64,000 bases of DNA, taken from positions 62,001 through 126,000 of the forward strand of contig JAFGNU010000040.1 of assembly GCA_016926875.1 (NCBI GenBank), given 5' to 3'. Under the pieces are notes generated by a model. The model was not told the origin of the DNA. It made no database searches and saw only the letters and a list, made by a program, of their open reading frames with translations. The first letter of the stretch is position 1. The number at the start of each line of letters is the position of its first letter. The stretch comes from Anaerolineae bacterium (GTDB lineage: Bacteria > Chloroflexota > Anaerolineae > Aggregatilineales > Aggregatilineaceae). Below, piece by piece: positions 35,860-46,100 of the stretch. The translations under genes and the position numbers were made by a program.

Positions 35860-37077
35860 TCATTCATTTGAGGCATTGGCCGCCAATTCTTCCTTCAGAT
35901 AACGAACGGCTTCTTCAAGCTCAACATCGCGTCCGTTCTCGTCCGGGATCATAACAATGTCTGGTTCCAAGCCGTTGCCGTCCAGCGCGTTTCTGGAAGG
36001 CGTGAACCACTCAGCCGCTGTAATGTGCACCGAAGAGTCGTCTGAGAGCCGGAAAATTAGCTGCACCGAGCCTTTGCCGTAAGTACGCTGTCCGATTAAA
36101 ATGCTGCGCTCCCTGTCCTGGATTGCACCCGCAACCAGTTCAGCCGCGCTGGCCGTCCCGTTATCAACCAGCACAACCAGCGGGTATTCCAATGCCTGGC
36201 CGCCTTCGGTGGCAGTGGTGGCCGTTTCGTTGTTGCGGCGGCGTTCGTAAAATACTACGCCGCCGTCCAGGAACTCTGACGCCACTTCGACCGATTCCTG
36301 AAGCAGCCCACCGGAGTTATCCCGTAAATCGAGAATCAGTGCGATCACGTTCTGTAGCTCCAGGTCATTCAGCGCCTCTCGGAGTTCGTCCGGTGTCCGG
36401 CTGGTAAAGCGAACGATCTGGATATAACCATAAGATGGTTCTTCGGGCAGCGTGCGCCAGATAACCGATGGGACCATAACGACTGCAAACTCGATAAAGC
36501 GTTCGTATATCTCGCCTGCGTTAGCGCGCTCAATGGTTACCGTTACGCCGCGCCCGTCGCCAACTTCGCCGCGCAGCATCCGGTCGACCACGTCCAGGCG
36601 TTCGTCAGGTGCAATTTCGTGTCCATCAACTGTGATCAACACATCACCATCACGGATGCCTGCTTCTACAGCAGGTCCTTCACGAAACGGGTATAGTACA
36701 AGCTGTCCGTATTCATTCCGCTGTATTTGAACGCCAATGCCCCCATACTGGCCGGCCAGCACGTCCGATTCACTCTGCGCTACCGGGGGATCGATAAAGA
36801 ACGTGTAGGGATCATTTAATTCGCCCAGATAACCACGAATGGCGGCGTATTCCAGGTTTTTGTCTGGTGGAATTTCGCGGAGATAGTTATCGTGTAATAG
36901 ATTCTTGACTTCTTCCAGCAGCGGAAAGTGGCTGTCGACTACTTCTTGGGCTGTGACCGGCATTTGCCCACGGATGACGAATCCGGCCAAAAACACTGTC
37001 CCTAATACGATGCCGGTTATGATCCCCCGCGCGACAGAATGTACAATGCGCTGCTTCGAAATCGGATTCCGATCCAT
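35860..37077 (-). CDS. S41 carboxy-terminal processing protease, copy 2
   Basis: 405 residues from the ATG at 37077; a TTG 54 bp further out is less likely. Layout as in copy 1: membrane helix (about 17-38), 'QYGGIGVQI', PDZ ('GIRDGDVLITVDGHEI'), core with 'ALILDLRDNSGG', nucleophile in 'DNGTASAAELVAGAI' and lysine in 'TYGKGSVQ'. It differs from copy 1 in the insert before the catalytic serine and in its shorter N-terminus. Both copies keep the catalytic Ser/Lys pair, so both should be active. A promoter lies just upstream (37110-37138), divergent from the sensor kinase. Confidence 0.94.
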   Translation of the reverse strand: MDRNPISKQRIVHSVARGIITGIVLGTVFLAGFVIRGQMPVTAQEVVDSHFPLLEEVKNLLHDNYLREIPPDKNLEYAAIRGYLGELNDPYTFFIDPPVAQSESDVLAGQYGGIGVQIQRNEYGQLVLYPFREGPAVEAGIRDGDVLITVDGHEIAPDERLDVVDRMLRGEVGDGRGVTVTIERANAGEIYERFIEFAVVMVPSVIWRTLPEEPSYGYIQIVRFTSRTPDELREALNDLELQNVIALILDLRDNSGGLLQESVEVASEFLDGGVVFYERRRNNETATTATEGGQALEYPLVVLVDNGTASAAELVAGAIQDRERSILIGQRTYGKGSVQLIFRLSDDSSVHITAAEWFTPSRNALDGNGLEPDIVMIPDENGRDVELEEAVRYLKEELAANASNE

Positions 37078-37109
37078 GCTGTATACCCTTTTGTCAACGA
37101 ACCAACGAG

Positions 37110-37138
37110 ATTCTAGCACACTGTTTTCCAAAGTTTAA
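37110..37138 (-). promoter_or_regulatory. Promoter of the S41 protease-smpB operon
   Basis: Minus-strand extended -10 TGC-TAGAAT (37110-37118) with a weak -35 TTAAAC (37133-37138) and a 17-bp spacer. Confidence 0.5.
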
Positions 37139-37147
37139 GCGGTACGA

Positions 37148-37177
37148 TTGTCCTGACCATCAAAGAAGCATTATGAT
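37148..37177 (+). promoter_or_regulatory. Promoter of the REC-GAF-histidine kinase gene
   Basis: TTGTCC (37148-37153), 18-bp spacer, TATGAT (37172-37177), about 38 bp before the ATG. Divergent from the protease operon promoter, 10 bp away. Confidence 0.5.
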
Positions 37178-37215
37178 ATCCAACTAGAGGGCTGAACGAC
37201 AGAGGAGGTAAAGCT

Positions 37216-38853
37216 ATGCAGGTCGAGAAACCCCTGGTCCTCATCGCTGATGACGAGCACAACGCAGTTATGTTGCTCACGCGTGTTTTTAAACGCGATG
37301 GATTTGTTGTGGAAAGTGCGAAAGACGGTATGTCGGCGTTGGAAAAGGCGCGGGCATTGCGCCCTGACCTGATCTTGATGGATGTTCAGATGCCGGAGAT
37401 GAACGGGTTTGAGGTCGTGGCGCGGCTGCGTGAAGACCCGGCCACCGAACGCATCCCGATTATCTTTGTTACTGCCGCCGCACGCACGCCTACAGATGCT
37501 GTCCACGGCCTTAAACTGGGCGCTGATGACTACATCCGAAAGCCATATGACCACCACGAACTGCTGGCGCGCGCTCACAGCAAGATGCGGGCGCGGCAGT
37601 TGGAAGATCGACTTCAACGCCGCAGCGGGGAACTGGAAGCGCTCGTGCGGATCGGTGGTGAGTTCAACCAACGCCTGGGGCTGGGTGAGCTGGCGAATTT
37701 GATTCTGGACGTAGCCAGCCAGGAACTGTGCGCGGATCATGTTGAGTTGTACTTGCTCGATGAGAAACCGCTGCGCTACCGGAGCACCGCATCAGGTGAG
37801 CGATCGGTGGAAGCCCTGGGAAGCAGCCTGGCGAATGAGAATACAATTGCTGGGTGGGTATTCAGAACCGAGGACCCCCTGCTGGTTACAGACACAGAAC
37901 AGTCTATGCAGCTAACTGCTCATCTACATGATCTGGGGCTAAGTTCGGCAATCGCTGCACCGTTGAAGCATCACGGGAGGCTGGTTGGTTTACTGGTGGT
38001 CGCCTGTGGTTCGCCGCGGCATTTCTCCGACTCTGATCTCCGCCTGCTGCGGTCCATTGGAGAACAGGCTGCACTGGCAGTTCGAAACGCGCAGCTATAT
38101 GCGGAGCTGCAGAGCTATGCTCAGAACCTGGAAGACATGGTCGAAGTTCGTACCCAGGAGCTTCGCACCACCCAGGCGCAACTGGTACAAACCGAGAAGC
38201 TGGCTGCGTTGGGCCGCCTGGCAGCGGGAGTTGCGCACGAAGTTAACAACCCGCTTCAGCCTATCCTTAATTGTCTGGAAGTGGCGATAGAGGACGTTGA
38301 AAGTAAGCAGCGCGTGGATGCTGAAGTGCTGCGTGTGGCCGAGAAAGAGGTCCAGCGGATCAAAGCTATTGTTTCCCGCCTGTTGGACTTTTCTCGCCCA
38401 AACACCGGGGAGATGGTGAAGGTCAATTTACACGCACTGATCACAGAGGTGCTGGGGTTGGCAGCCAAACAGCTTGAGCGCATGGATATTCGTGTTGTTG
38501 CCGATCTGGCGACTGTCGGCCCGCTGCGGGGTAATCCGGCGCAGATCAAACAGGTTATTCTCAATCTGGTGCTTAATGCAATGGAGGCTATGCCGGGCGG
38601 CGGCGATCTGACGATTCGCTTGTATGATGTCAAAGACGGCGTCAGGCTCGAAATCGAGGATACCGGCGTTGGCATGGACAGCCAGACTGTTAACCACCTG
38701 TTTGAGCCGTTCTATTCAACCAAAGAAAACGGGACAGGGCTGGGCCTGTCCACAAGCTACGGAATCATCGAAAGTCATGGAGGGAATATCCAGGTTGAAA
38801 GCAAGCCTGGAGCGGGCAGTTGCTTTACGATCTGGTTGCCGCGCTTGCTGTAG
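37216..38853 (+). CDS. Response-regulator-first hybrid histidine kinase (REC-GAF-HisKA-HATPase)
   Basis: 545 residues with a strong ribosome site (GAGGAGGT). REC domain at 5-125: 'IADDEHN', phospho-acceptor in 'LILMDVQMPEMNG', 'FVTAAA', 'YIRKPYD'. GAF at about 150-300. Coiled coil about 300-335. HisKA with 'GVAHEVNNPLQP' (H box), N box 'NLVLNAMEAMPGG', G1 'DTGVGM', F 'FEPFYST' and G2 'GTGLGLS'. No membrane segment, so it is a cytosolic kinase whose own receiver is N-terminal, suggesting that it takes input from an upstream kinase instead of only phosphorylating a partner. No paired regulator is adjacent. Confidence 0.94.
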   Translation: MQVEKPLVLIADDEHNAVMLLTRVFKRDGFVVESAKDGMSALEKARALRPDLILMDVQMPEMNGFEVVARLREDPATERIPIIFVTAAARTPTDAVHGLKLGADDYIRKPYDHHELLARAHSKMRARQLEDRLQRRSGELEALVRIGGEFNQRLGLGELANLILDVASQELCADHVELYLLDEKPLRYRSTASGERSVEALGSSLANENTIAGWVFRTEDPLLVTDTEQSMQLTAHLHDLGLSSAIAAPLKHHGRLVGLLVVACGSPRHFSDSDLRLLRSIGEQAALAVRNAQLYAELQSYAQNLEDMVEVRTQELRTTQAQLVQTEKLAALGRLAAGVAHEVNNPLQPILNCLEVAIEDVESKQRVDAEVLRVAEKEVQRIKAIVSRLLDFSRPNTGEMVKVNLHALITEVLGLAAKQLERMDIRVVADLATVGPLRGNPAQIKQVILNLVLNAMEAMPGGGDLTIRLYDVKDGVRLEIEDTGVGMDSQTVNHLFEPFYSTKENGTGLGLSTSYGIIESHGGNIQVESKPGAGSCFTIWLPRLL

Positions 38854-38859
38854 TCGCAC

Positions 38860-40014
38860 TCAAGCGGGTTTCCAACGCACCTGGAAGTCTTCCCAGTCGA
38901 TGCTGCCGTTGAGATACTTAACTGCGTCATCGACTGACACCACAGCGCGATACAGTGTGTCATGTGCTTTGGCTTCGCAGAGATTTACGGCTACTCCGAC
39001 TGCATCCAACTCACCTTGTAGCGAGGAAGCCTGTTGGGAGGCAATGTCTGCGGCCTGCCGGATTAGTTGTGGTAGGTCGGGCGTGGTGTACCCGCAGATT
39101 TCGATAAACAGTGTGTCTCCCAGGTCGCTGCGAGCCAGCACGACCTCGTTTTCTTTGCTGATATTCGCGGCAAGCAGTTCCTTCTCAGCGGCTGAGCGAC
39201 TGTTGACGGCAACGTCTGACTCAATATCAACAGCTTCCAGCGGGCCGGGGTCATCTTTGCCTGAATCGCCCCTGGAAATAAACACGAACGTGATTCCAAA
39301 GGCGACAATAACGGCTACCAGTGCCAGCAAAAATGCTCTGAGAATACGCCGTCCGCGCCCGCTGCGCCTGGCTTCGCGCTCTTCGCTTGCTGCCAGTGTT
39401 TCCTCGTCAAGAGGTTCGCCGTCAAGTTCCTCAAGTGTTCGTTTCAGGTCAACCAGGCGTTTATCTTTGGCTGGGGATGGCTCAGGGAGATCGTCAAACG
39501 ATACCGCTTCTTCAGTTATGAAGACGTCGCTTTGCAGGTCCGCGAAGGGGTCCTCTCCTGTGAACAGTTCGTCTTCAATATCTTCGTCGAAGGCGCTATC
39601 CGAGAACAAAGCAGCGGGAACTTCCTCTTCGAAAGGCGCTACGCGACCGAAGTCCTCGTCCTCAAACAGGTCTTCCTCTGCTCCAAATTCCTCGGTGAAA
39701 ACGTCCGGAAATGAGGTTTGGAGTTCGGGGAAGCGCTCCAGTTCGTCCGCTTCTGGGGGATACTGTTGATTCAGCTTGTCGAGCATATCGCGCGCCTTGG
39801 GCGCATTGGAATAGCTTGGGTCGAGGCGGAGCACCGTTACCAGTGCCTCACGGACTTCGCGGGGGTCTTCGGCGGCGTATGCTAGCAGCCACCATGTGTG
39901 CGGGTTGTCTGGCTCGGCCTGTACGATCGGGCGCAGGATACTCAGCGCGTCTTTTATCTTATCGCGCTTGATCAGCTTATAGGCGCGGTCCAGGTCTGTG
40001 TTCGTTTCGCTCAT
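38860..40014 (-). CDS. TPR membrane protein with acidic linker
   Basis: 384 residues from the ATG at 40014 (GGAGGG just upstream). TPR-like helices at about 5-85 ('AYKLIKRDKIKDALSILRPIVQAEPDNPHTWW' spans the first). A strongly acidic, Phe/Asp/Glu-rich linker (about 95-200) and a basic stretch 'RRSGRGRR' before a single membrane helix (about 230-255) follow. The C-terminal ~120 residues would be outside. The layout suggests a cytosolic TPR adaptor joined to an extracytoplasmic domain; the outer domain is unrecognised. It converges with the kinase gene only 6 bp away. Confidence 0.75.
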   Translation of the reverse strand: MSETNTDLDRAYKLIKRDKIKDALSILRPIVQAEPDNPHTWWLLAYAAEDPREVREALVTVLRLDPSYSNAPKARDMLDKLNQQYPPEADELERFPELQTSFPDVFTEEFGAEEDLFEDEDFGRVAPFEEEVPAALFSDSAFDEDIEDELFTGEDPFADLQSDVFITEEAVSFDDLPEPSPAKDKRLVDLKRTLEELDGEPLDEETLAASEEREARRSGRGRRILRAFLLALVAVIVAFGITFVFISRGDSGKDDPGPLEAVDIESDVAVNSRSAAEKELLAANISKENEVVLARSDLGDTLFIEICGYTTPDLPQLIRQAADIASQQASSLQGELDAVGVAVNLCEAKAHDTLYRAVVSVDDAVKYLNGSIDWEDFQVRWKPA

Positions 40015-40102
40015 TTTTCCCTCCAGGCGGTTGCACGGTACAGCCGCTAAACGCATTATAGCTGCACTGGTTGGAGGGGCACAAGCTGCGCGGTTGTGAT
40101 GT

Positions 40103-40131
40103 TTTATCTAATGCTGTGTGTGCATTATAAT
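40103..40131 (+). promoter_or_regulatory. Candidate promoter of the giant repeat protein gene
   Basis: Perfect TATAAT at 40126-40131, a poor -35 (TTTATC, 40103-40108) and a 17-bp spacer. The gene starts at 40189 with GGAG seven bases before the ATG. Confidence 0.4.
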
Positions 40132-40188
40132 GGAACTGCTGTCGAAATAACAGGTTAGTTTAGGGTTTATATCCGGTTTGGAGACGCG

Positions 40189-43100
40189 ATGCGCAAAAAT
40201 GCTTGGTTGCGAGTGGGAATTGCCACGGGGGCGCTTGTGTTCGCGGTGCTGGTGTTGGCTTACACCCGGTTGTGGGTGCTGGCGCAGGGTACACGGATTC
40301 AATACGGTGACAGCGTAACCGGTGATGTTGCGGAAGCAGGCGATGAAGATGTCTGGTTATTCGACGGTGTAGAGGGCGATATTATTGCGGTGCAGGTGGA
40401 CCGCACTGGCGGCGATCTGCGCCCTGCTGTTTTGCTGCAAGGTCCGAATGATGCGCTGCTGGTCGATCTGGCGTGGCCGGAGAACGGGCCATCCACCGTG
40501 CTGTTCACGGCGAGTTTGCACGCTACCGGTATGCATACCCTGTCTGTTAGCGGCAGCGCCGGTACAACAGGGGCCTATTTGCTAAGTATAGAGCTTCAGC
40601 AGGCAGGGGGTCAGATCGGCACAGAAGGCAATGTGCTTGCTTATGGGCGCGTTGTGAGAGGGGAGATCACTGATACGGCTTACCGGCACTATTGGTCGTT
40701 TCGTGGCGGGCGGGGGGATGTGATCGACTCGCTGATGACAGCTACATCGGGAGATCTCGACACGTATCTTTCTCTGGTGTCGCCGAATGGGGATGTCTTG
40801 GGTAGTGCGGACACAGGTGGTCCTGATCAGAATGCGGCACTGTTTTCGGTTAAGCTCCCGGCGACCGGCACGTACACTCTGGTCGCGCGACGTGCGGGAG
40901 ATAATCTTGGCGAGCGTGGTACGACGCTGGGGACGTATGATTTAGCGCTGATTTTGCGTAGTGCTGGCGTCTCTGAAGCTGATGTTACGCCTGCTGATCT
41001 GGTTCCGGGGGTTGATGTGGTGGGGCGTCTTACGGCAGATGCACCAGCGGCATTGTACGGTCTTGAGGTTGCTGAGGGTGTGCTGTCGATTCAGCTCGAT
41101 CTGGATGACCGGACGCGGCTTGGCATTGTGGCAGTCATGACGCCCGGTGGTGCGCTGTTGGGAACCTTTTCGGGTGTGTCTCCACTGCGGTCAAGCGTGA
41201 CGCTGCCTGGATCGGGAACGATCTGGGTCGAAGTAACTGTTGAGGGCATACGCGAAGGCGCCTCGGTGGATTTTGTCTTGAGCGCTGATCAGCTTGTGAC
41301 GGCGCGAAGGGCATCGCGGGCGCTGCTTTATGGGCGTGCTCAACAGGTTGGCGCGCGTATGTCTTGGGAGCCTGACGCATGGCACTTTGCCGGTCAGGCG
41401 GGTGATCTGGTGCAGATCGAGGTGCAGCCGTTTGGCCCAGTGTTGGACGGAGAAGTCCAGATCTTTGAGCCGGGCGGGGAGTTGCTTGTCAGGCGGGTTA
41501 TAGCGAATAGTGTTGTGCAACCGTTGGTTCTGGCTGTTGATGGACTATACGAAGTATTTGTGAATGAAGAAGCAGCCGCGACCGGCTATCGTATTTCTAT
41601 CGATCAAACAGGGGCTGCGGGACAGTCGTTTGAGCAGTATATAGCCTGCCCCGACCCGGCAGGTATGCTGTCCCCCGGTGCTGCGGACGCTGTGTCTGGC
41701 AGTGTGCCGCCGGGCGGTGCGCAGGCATGGGCGGTCGAGGTTGCCGATGCGCAAACCTGGCTCTTCCAGGTCGAACCAGGCGGGGCAAACTCTGGATTAG
41801 GTCTGGCGATTAAAGCACCGGATGGTAAGTTGTTGAGTGTTGCCGTTGCGGATGGAATACCGGGGCCTGGGCTTCTGAAAGTCGATCTGCCTCATGCAGG
41901 CCGGTTTTCTGCTGCTGTTTTTGACCTGTCTGGGGCTGGCGGTTCATATACGCTGACCGGCAGCCCAATCGAGTCTGGCAGGCTGGCGCTGAATACTCCC
42001 GCTAAAGGTGCGCTGACGCCGTCCCTATCTGCCGATGCATGGGCGCTCAGCTTGCCGCCGGACGCACTGCTGAATATCCGCGTTACAACACTTTCTCCCG
42101 GCAGCAGCCAGCCGACTGTCCACGTAATAGGAGCGGATGGGTTGTTAACGGCTTCTAATGCTCTGGACGAATCGCGCGGCGCGGTCGATCTGCTAGGCAT
42201 CCCGACAGCAGACGGCGGCACATTTCAGATCGTTCTAGCACAGGCAGGCGACGCCCCGCGCACCGCTTACACCATAACGGCCGACATTGAAATGCCATTC
42301 GAGAGCGAATCCCAGGTTGAACTGGCGATGGACGCTCCTGTTTCGCAGCAGTCTGAAGCGGAGCCAGCGCCAGTGCCGTACCGGGAACGCGTGAGCGTGC
42401 CCGATCAGATCACACCACCGGTTGACCTGGAATCTGACCTGCTCCGGACCGCGTCACGGATAGAAGATGGCGCGCTGGCACGCGGAGAAATAGCACCGGG
42501 TGCGGCTTACGAAGCCTGGACGTTCAACGCTGTGCAGGGCCAGATGTTGAGTTTTTCGGCTGTGGCCCTGGATGAAAACAGCGCCGGTCTGGGTATCGTG
42601 CTGCTGTCCGAAAGCGGCAGTGTGCTGGTAGAACACTTTCAACGTGGAGCAGGTGCGAGCCACTTAATGCACCGGGCTGCCGCTTCCGGAACCTACTATG
42701 TGCTAGTGACGCTGAAACAAGGTGCGCGCTATACATTGACGGTAGAGCGTCTCTCCGACATTGATGAGCACGTACCGGATGTGCTGCCCGGCCAGGTTAT
42801 ATCGTTTGGCGAGGTCTTGTTTGGGGAACTGGTAGAGCCGGATGATACCAGCCAGTTTGCGTTTTACGGTCACGCCGGGGATATCATCCTTGCGAGTGCT
42901 TCACGTCTGCAAGGCGATTTGGGTGTGCGGCTGGCGCTGTCCGGCGCAGATGGTGTTGTCTTGGGTGAAGCGAGCATGGTTGGCGAGTCATCAACCGCTG
43001 ATCTGGGCGAGATCCGGCTGGCAGTTGATGGAATATACCGGTTGGAAGTAGCGCACGCCGACGGTGAAGAAGCTACTGCCGGGCAGTTTGTGCTGCAACT

Positions 43101-46100
43101 TAACCTGCAAGCGACAGAAACAGCTTCAGAACGGGGTGGCGGCATACTGGCAGGACAGCGTATTGCCGGGTTGAGTATTGGCGACCCGCAGCATCACTGG
43201 CTATTTGATGCGCAGGCCGGGGAACAGGTTACGGTCCATCTTGAGCCGCTGATGCCCGGCGCTCCGATCCCGCTTCGGCTGCAACTCGCTGATACGGCGG
43301 GACATGTTTTCTTGCACAAAGAGATAGATGTTGGGCATGAGGTGCTCTCATTTGAGGATGTTCTGCTACCACGCAGCGGCGTATACCAGGCTGTCGTAAG
43401 CGGCGGACGTGTGCAAACAGGAATGTATCGTATCACGCTGGAGCGCGATCTCAGCCGCACAACCGACGACGAAAGCGTGATTCGCTACGGCGACACAGTG
43501 GGCAAAGTCCTGACCGGGGATAACTTCCTGGATGTGTGGACATTCGCTGGATCGCAAGGCGATGTCGTCTCCATCCTGGCGCGACCGGTGCGAGGCGATG
43601 CAGCGTTCATTGGATTCCAACTGCGCACAGGGAGCGGGTCGGTTGTGGCGACTGCGGCAGACGATGGCACCACCAGTGTTGCATATAGCCGGGATATTGC
43701 GCTGCCGTCCGACGGTCACTATGCAATCGTTGTTGGAAATCTGGACGGCGAATTTGAGGGGCAAACGGCATACGAATTGACGATTCAGCTACATAGCACC
43801 CGTGCGCGCTCGGTGGGAAGCGTGATAACCTACGGGCAGAATGTGGAGGGTGCTTTTTACGCCGATGATCGGGTCGATACATGGCTGTTTGAAGGACGGC
43901 AGGGCGACATCATTACCGCTGAGGTGGCAGGCGAAACATCTACCTTGCTTCCCTGGATGGCGTTGGTTTCGACTGACTGGCATGCAGCCAGTGTGGCTGA
44001 ACAGGCGGAGCAGCTCGCCAGTGTACAGGCTGCCGGGGATAACCAAAGCGCCCGGATCGATCAATTTGTGCTTCCGGAGAGCGGCCCTTACGCCTTAGTG
44101 GTACAAAACGCAGCATACGAGGGGGGAAACTACCGCCTGGAACTGGCGGGGCAGTCTACTGCAATAGTGGGAGTAAAGCCTATTGAGCCGGGTATACCAC
44201 TTGATGGCCTCATTGCGCCGGGTGCTCCACTCGATGGCTGGGTTTTTGAAGGGGTGGAGGGGGCCAGTGTAACGGTCGCAGTCACGCCTGGTAATCGTTC
44301 GGCACTTGCGCCTGCTGTGATGCTGCTGGCGCCGGATGGGGTGGTGCTGGTGCAGACTGATGCGCCTGTGACAGGAGCGGCGAGGATTGAAGACTACCGG
44401 TTGCCGTTGACCGGGGTATACACCGTTGTGGTGACCCGCGCATTAGGTGAAGTTGGCCGGACCGAGGGGAGTTATGTTCTTGAGTTCGCTCAAGTGCCGC
44501 CGTCCGGTGTTATCCGCGAACCAATCACATACGATCAGCTTGAACGCGGCGTACTGGATGCTGAGACTCCTGTTGAACGGTGGAGTTTGGATGGGCAGCA
44601 GGGGGATGTGGTTCGCGTCCGTGTTGAAACCACCAGCGGTAACCTCGATCCTGTGGCACAACTCCGCTTATTGGATGGAGATGTGCTCGCCTGGGCGGAC
44701 GATGGTGATCAGGATCAAAATACCGAGTTCACTGTGACGCTTCCCCAGGGTGCGGGTTACGAGATCGAAGTGTCGCGATATGGCGGTGCGCTTGGAACCA
44801 CCGAAGGAAACTACACGCTGCTTGTAGAGCGTGTTTACCGGTTTGAGCCGCTCTCGCCGGACCGGCTGTTGGCTTATGGAGATCGCGTCACCGGCACGGT
44901 TGATGGCAATAACCGGAGTGTTTACTGGATATTCGCTGCGGCGCAGGGCGACATTATCCGTGCCAAAGCCCAATTTGCCATTGATGATTCGCCGTTGTCT
45001 CTTTCTATCTATGATCCATCCGGCGACACGATGGCAACGGCCGAACGCAGCGGCGGGAGCGCAGTTATCGATGCGTTTGAGGCCCCAACGGATGGATTGT
45101 ATACGCTCGAAGTGCGCCGTCCTTCCGATGCGCGCGCCAGCTACAGTCCGTATACGCTTAGTCTGGAGTTGGTGCAAGCGGCGGTTGGTGTGTTGGGGCA
45201 AGGTGGTGTGGTTGGGCTTGAGCACCCGGCAACAGGGCAGTTCCGCGAGGTTCCCGGCACGCACACTTGGTTTTTCTATGGGCAGGCCGGGCAGGATGTG
45301 TCGCTTTCACTCACCCGGTTGAGCGGCGCGTTAGGGGTTGACCTGTCGGTGCTGGCTCCTGATGGCAGTCTGCTAAATACAGTGAGCGCTGCACCAGGAT
45401 CGACCAGTATGCTTACTACCGGCGCTTTCCGGCTGCCGTTGGACGGGATGTACACGCTGCTGGTGGCAGGCGATGCATCTGTATCAGGCCTGATTTACCG
45501 GTTGACACTTCAGCCGGTGGTGGAATCTGCGACCGACGTGCAGCAGCTAAGCTTCCTTGAGGACGGATTTGGTGCGATCAGCGACGCGCGCTATCTCGAA
45601 CACTGGGCGTTTGAAGTGAGTGCGGGCCAGGCGCTCTCCCTGCGTCTGATACCTGTCTCCGGCAATCTGGCGCCAACCCTGACGCTCTGGGGACCTGATG
45701 GGCGTCCTCTGATCGAAGGCGTGACGGAGGACACATCCGCGGGCATGCAGACGAAGTCGCTCGATTATGTAGCGCCGCAGTCCGGCACGTACGTTGCAGT
45801 TGTCAGCCGCCTGGATGGACCAGCGGGAGACACAAGCGGCGCCTACCGCATTTTGCTGCGACAACAGACCATTTCTGCTTTAGCCGCTACCGCTGCCGAT
45901 ATTCCCTTTGGCCAGGAAATCCGAGAGCGAGCCCGGCCAACGGAAACGCAAGCTTACGCTTTCCAGGGTTTGGCGGGAGATGTGGTGGCCGTTGCATTGC
46001 GCGTACCCGGAGGGCATGGCGTCCCGGCGCTGACTCTGGAAACAGAACGCGGTGCTCCTGTGTCTGCCCCACTGGTAACGAACGACAATGAAGCCGTTAT

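Noticed and set aside
35860-37131. Longer S41 protease starting at a TTG at 37131
   Set aside because: The added 18 residues run through the mapped extended -10 (37110-37118), and the ATG at 37077 gives a normal anchor sequence.
38624-39769. Open frame of 381 codons on the plus strand, very rich in Ser and Arg
   Set aside because: It lies antisense to the histidine kinase end and the TPR membrane protein. Its Ser/Arg bias is the usual antisense image of acidic coding DNA; the TPR protein has a ribosome site, TPRs and a membrane helix.
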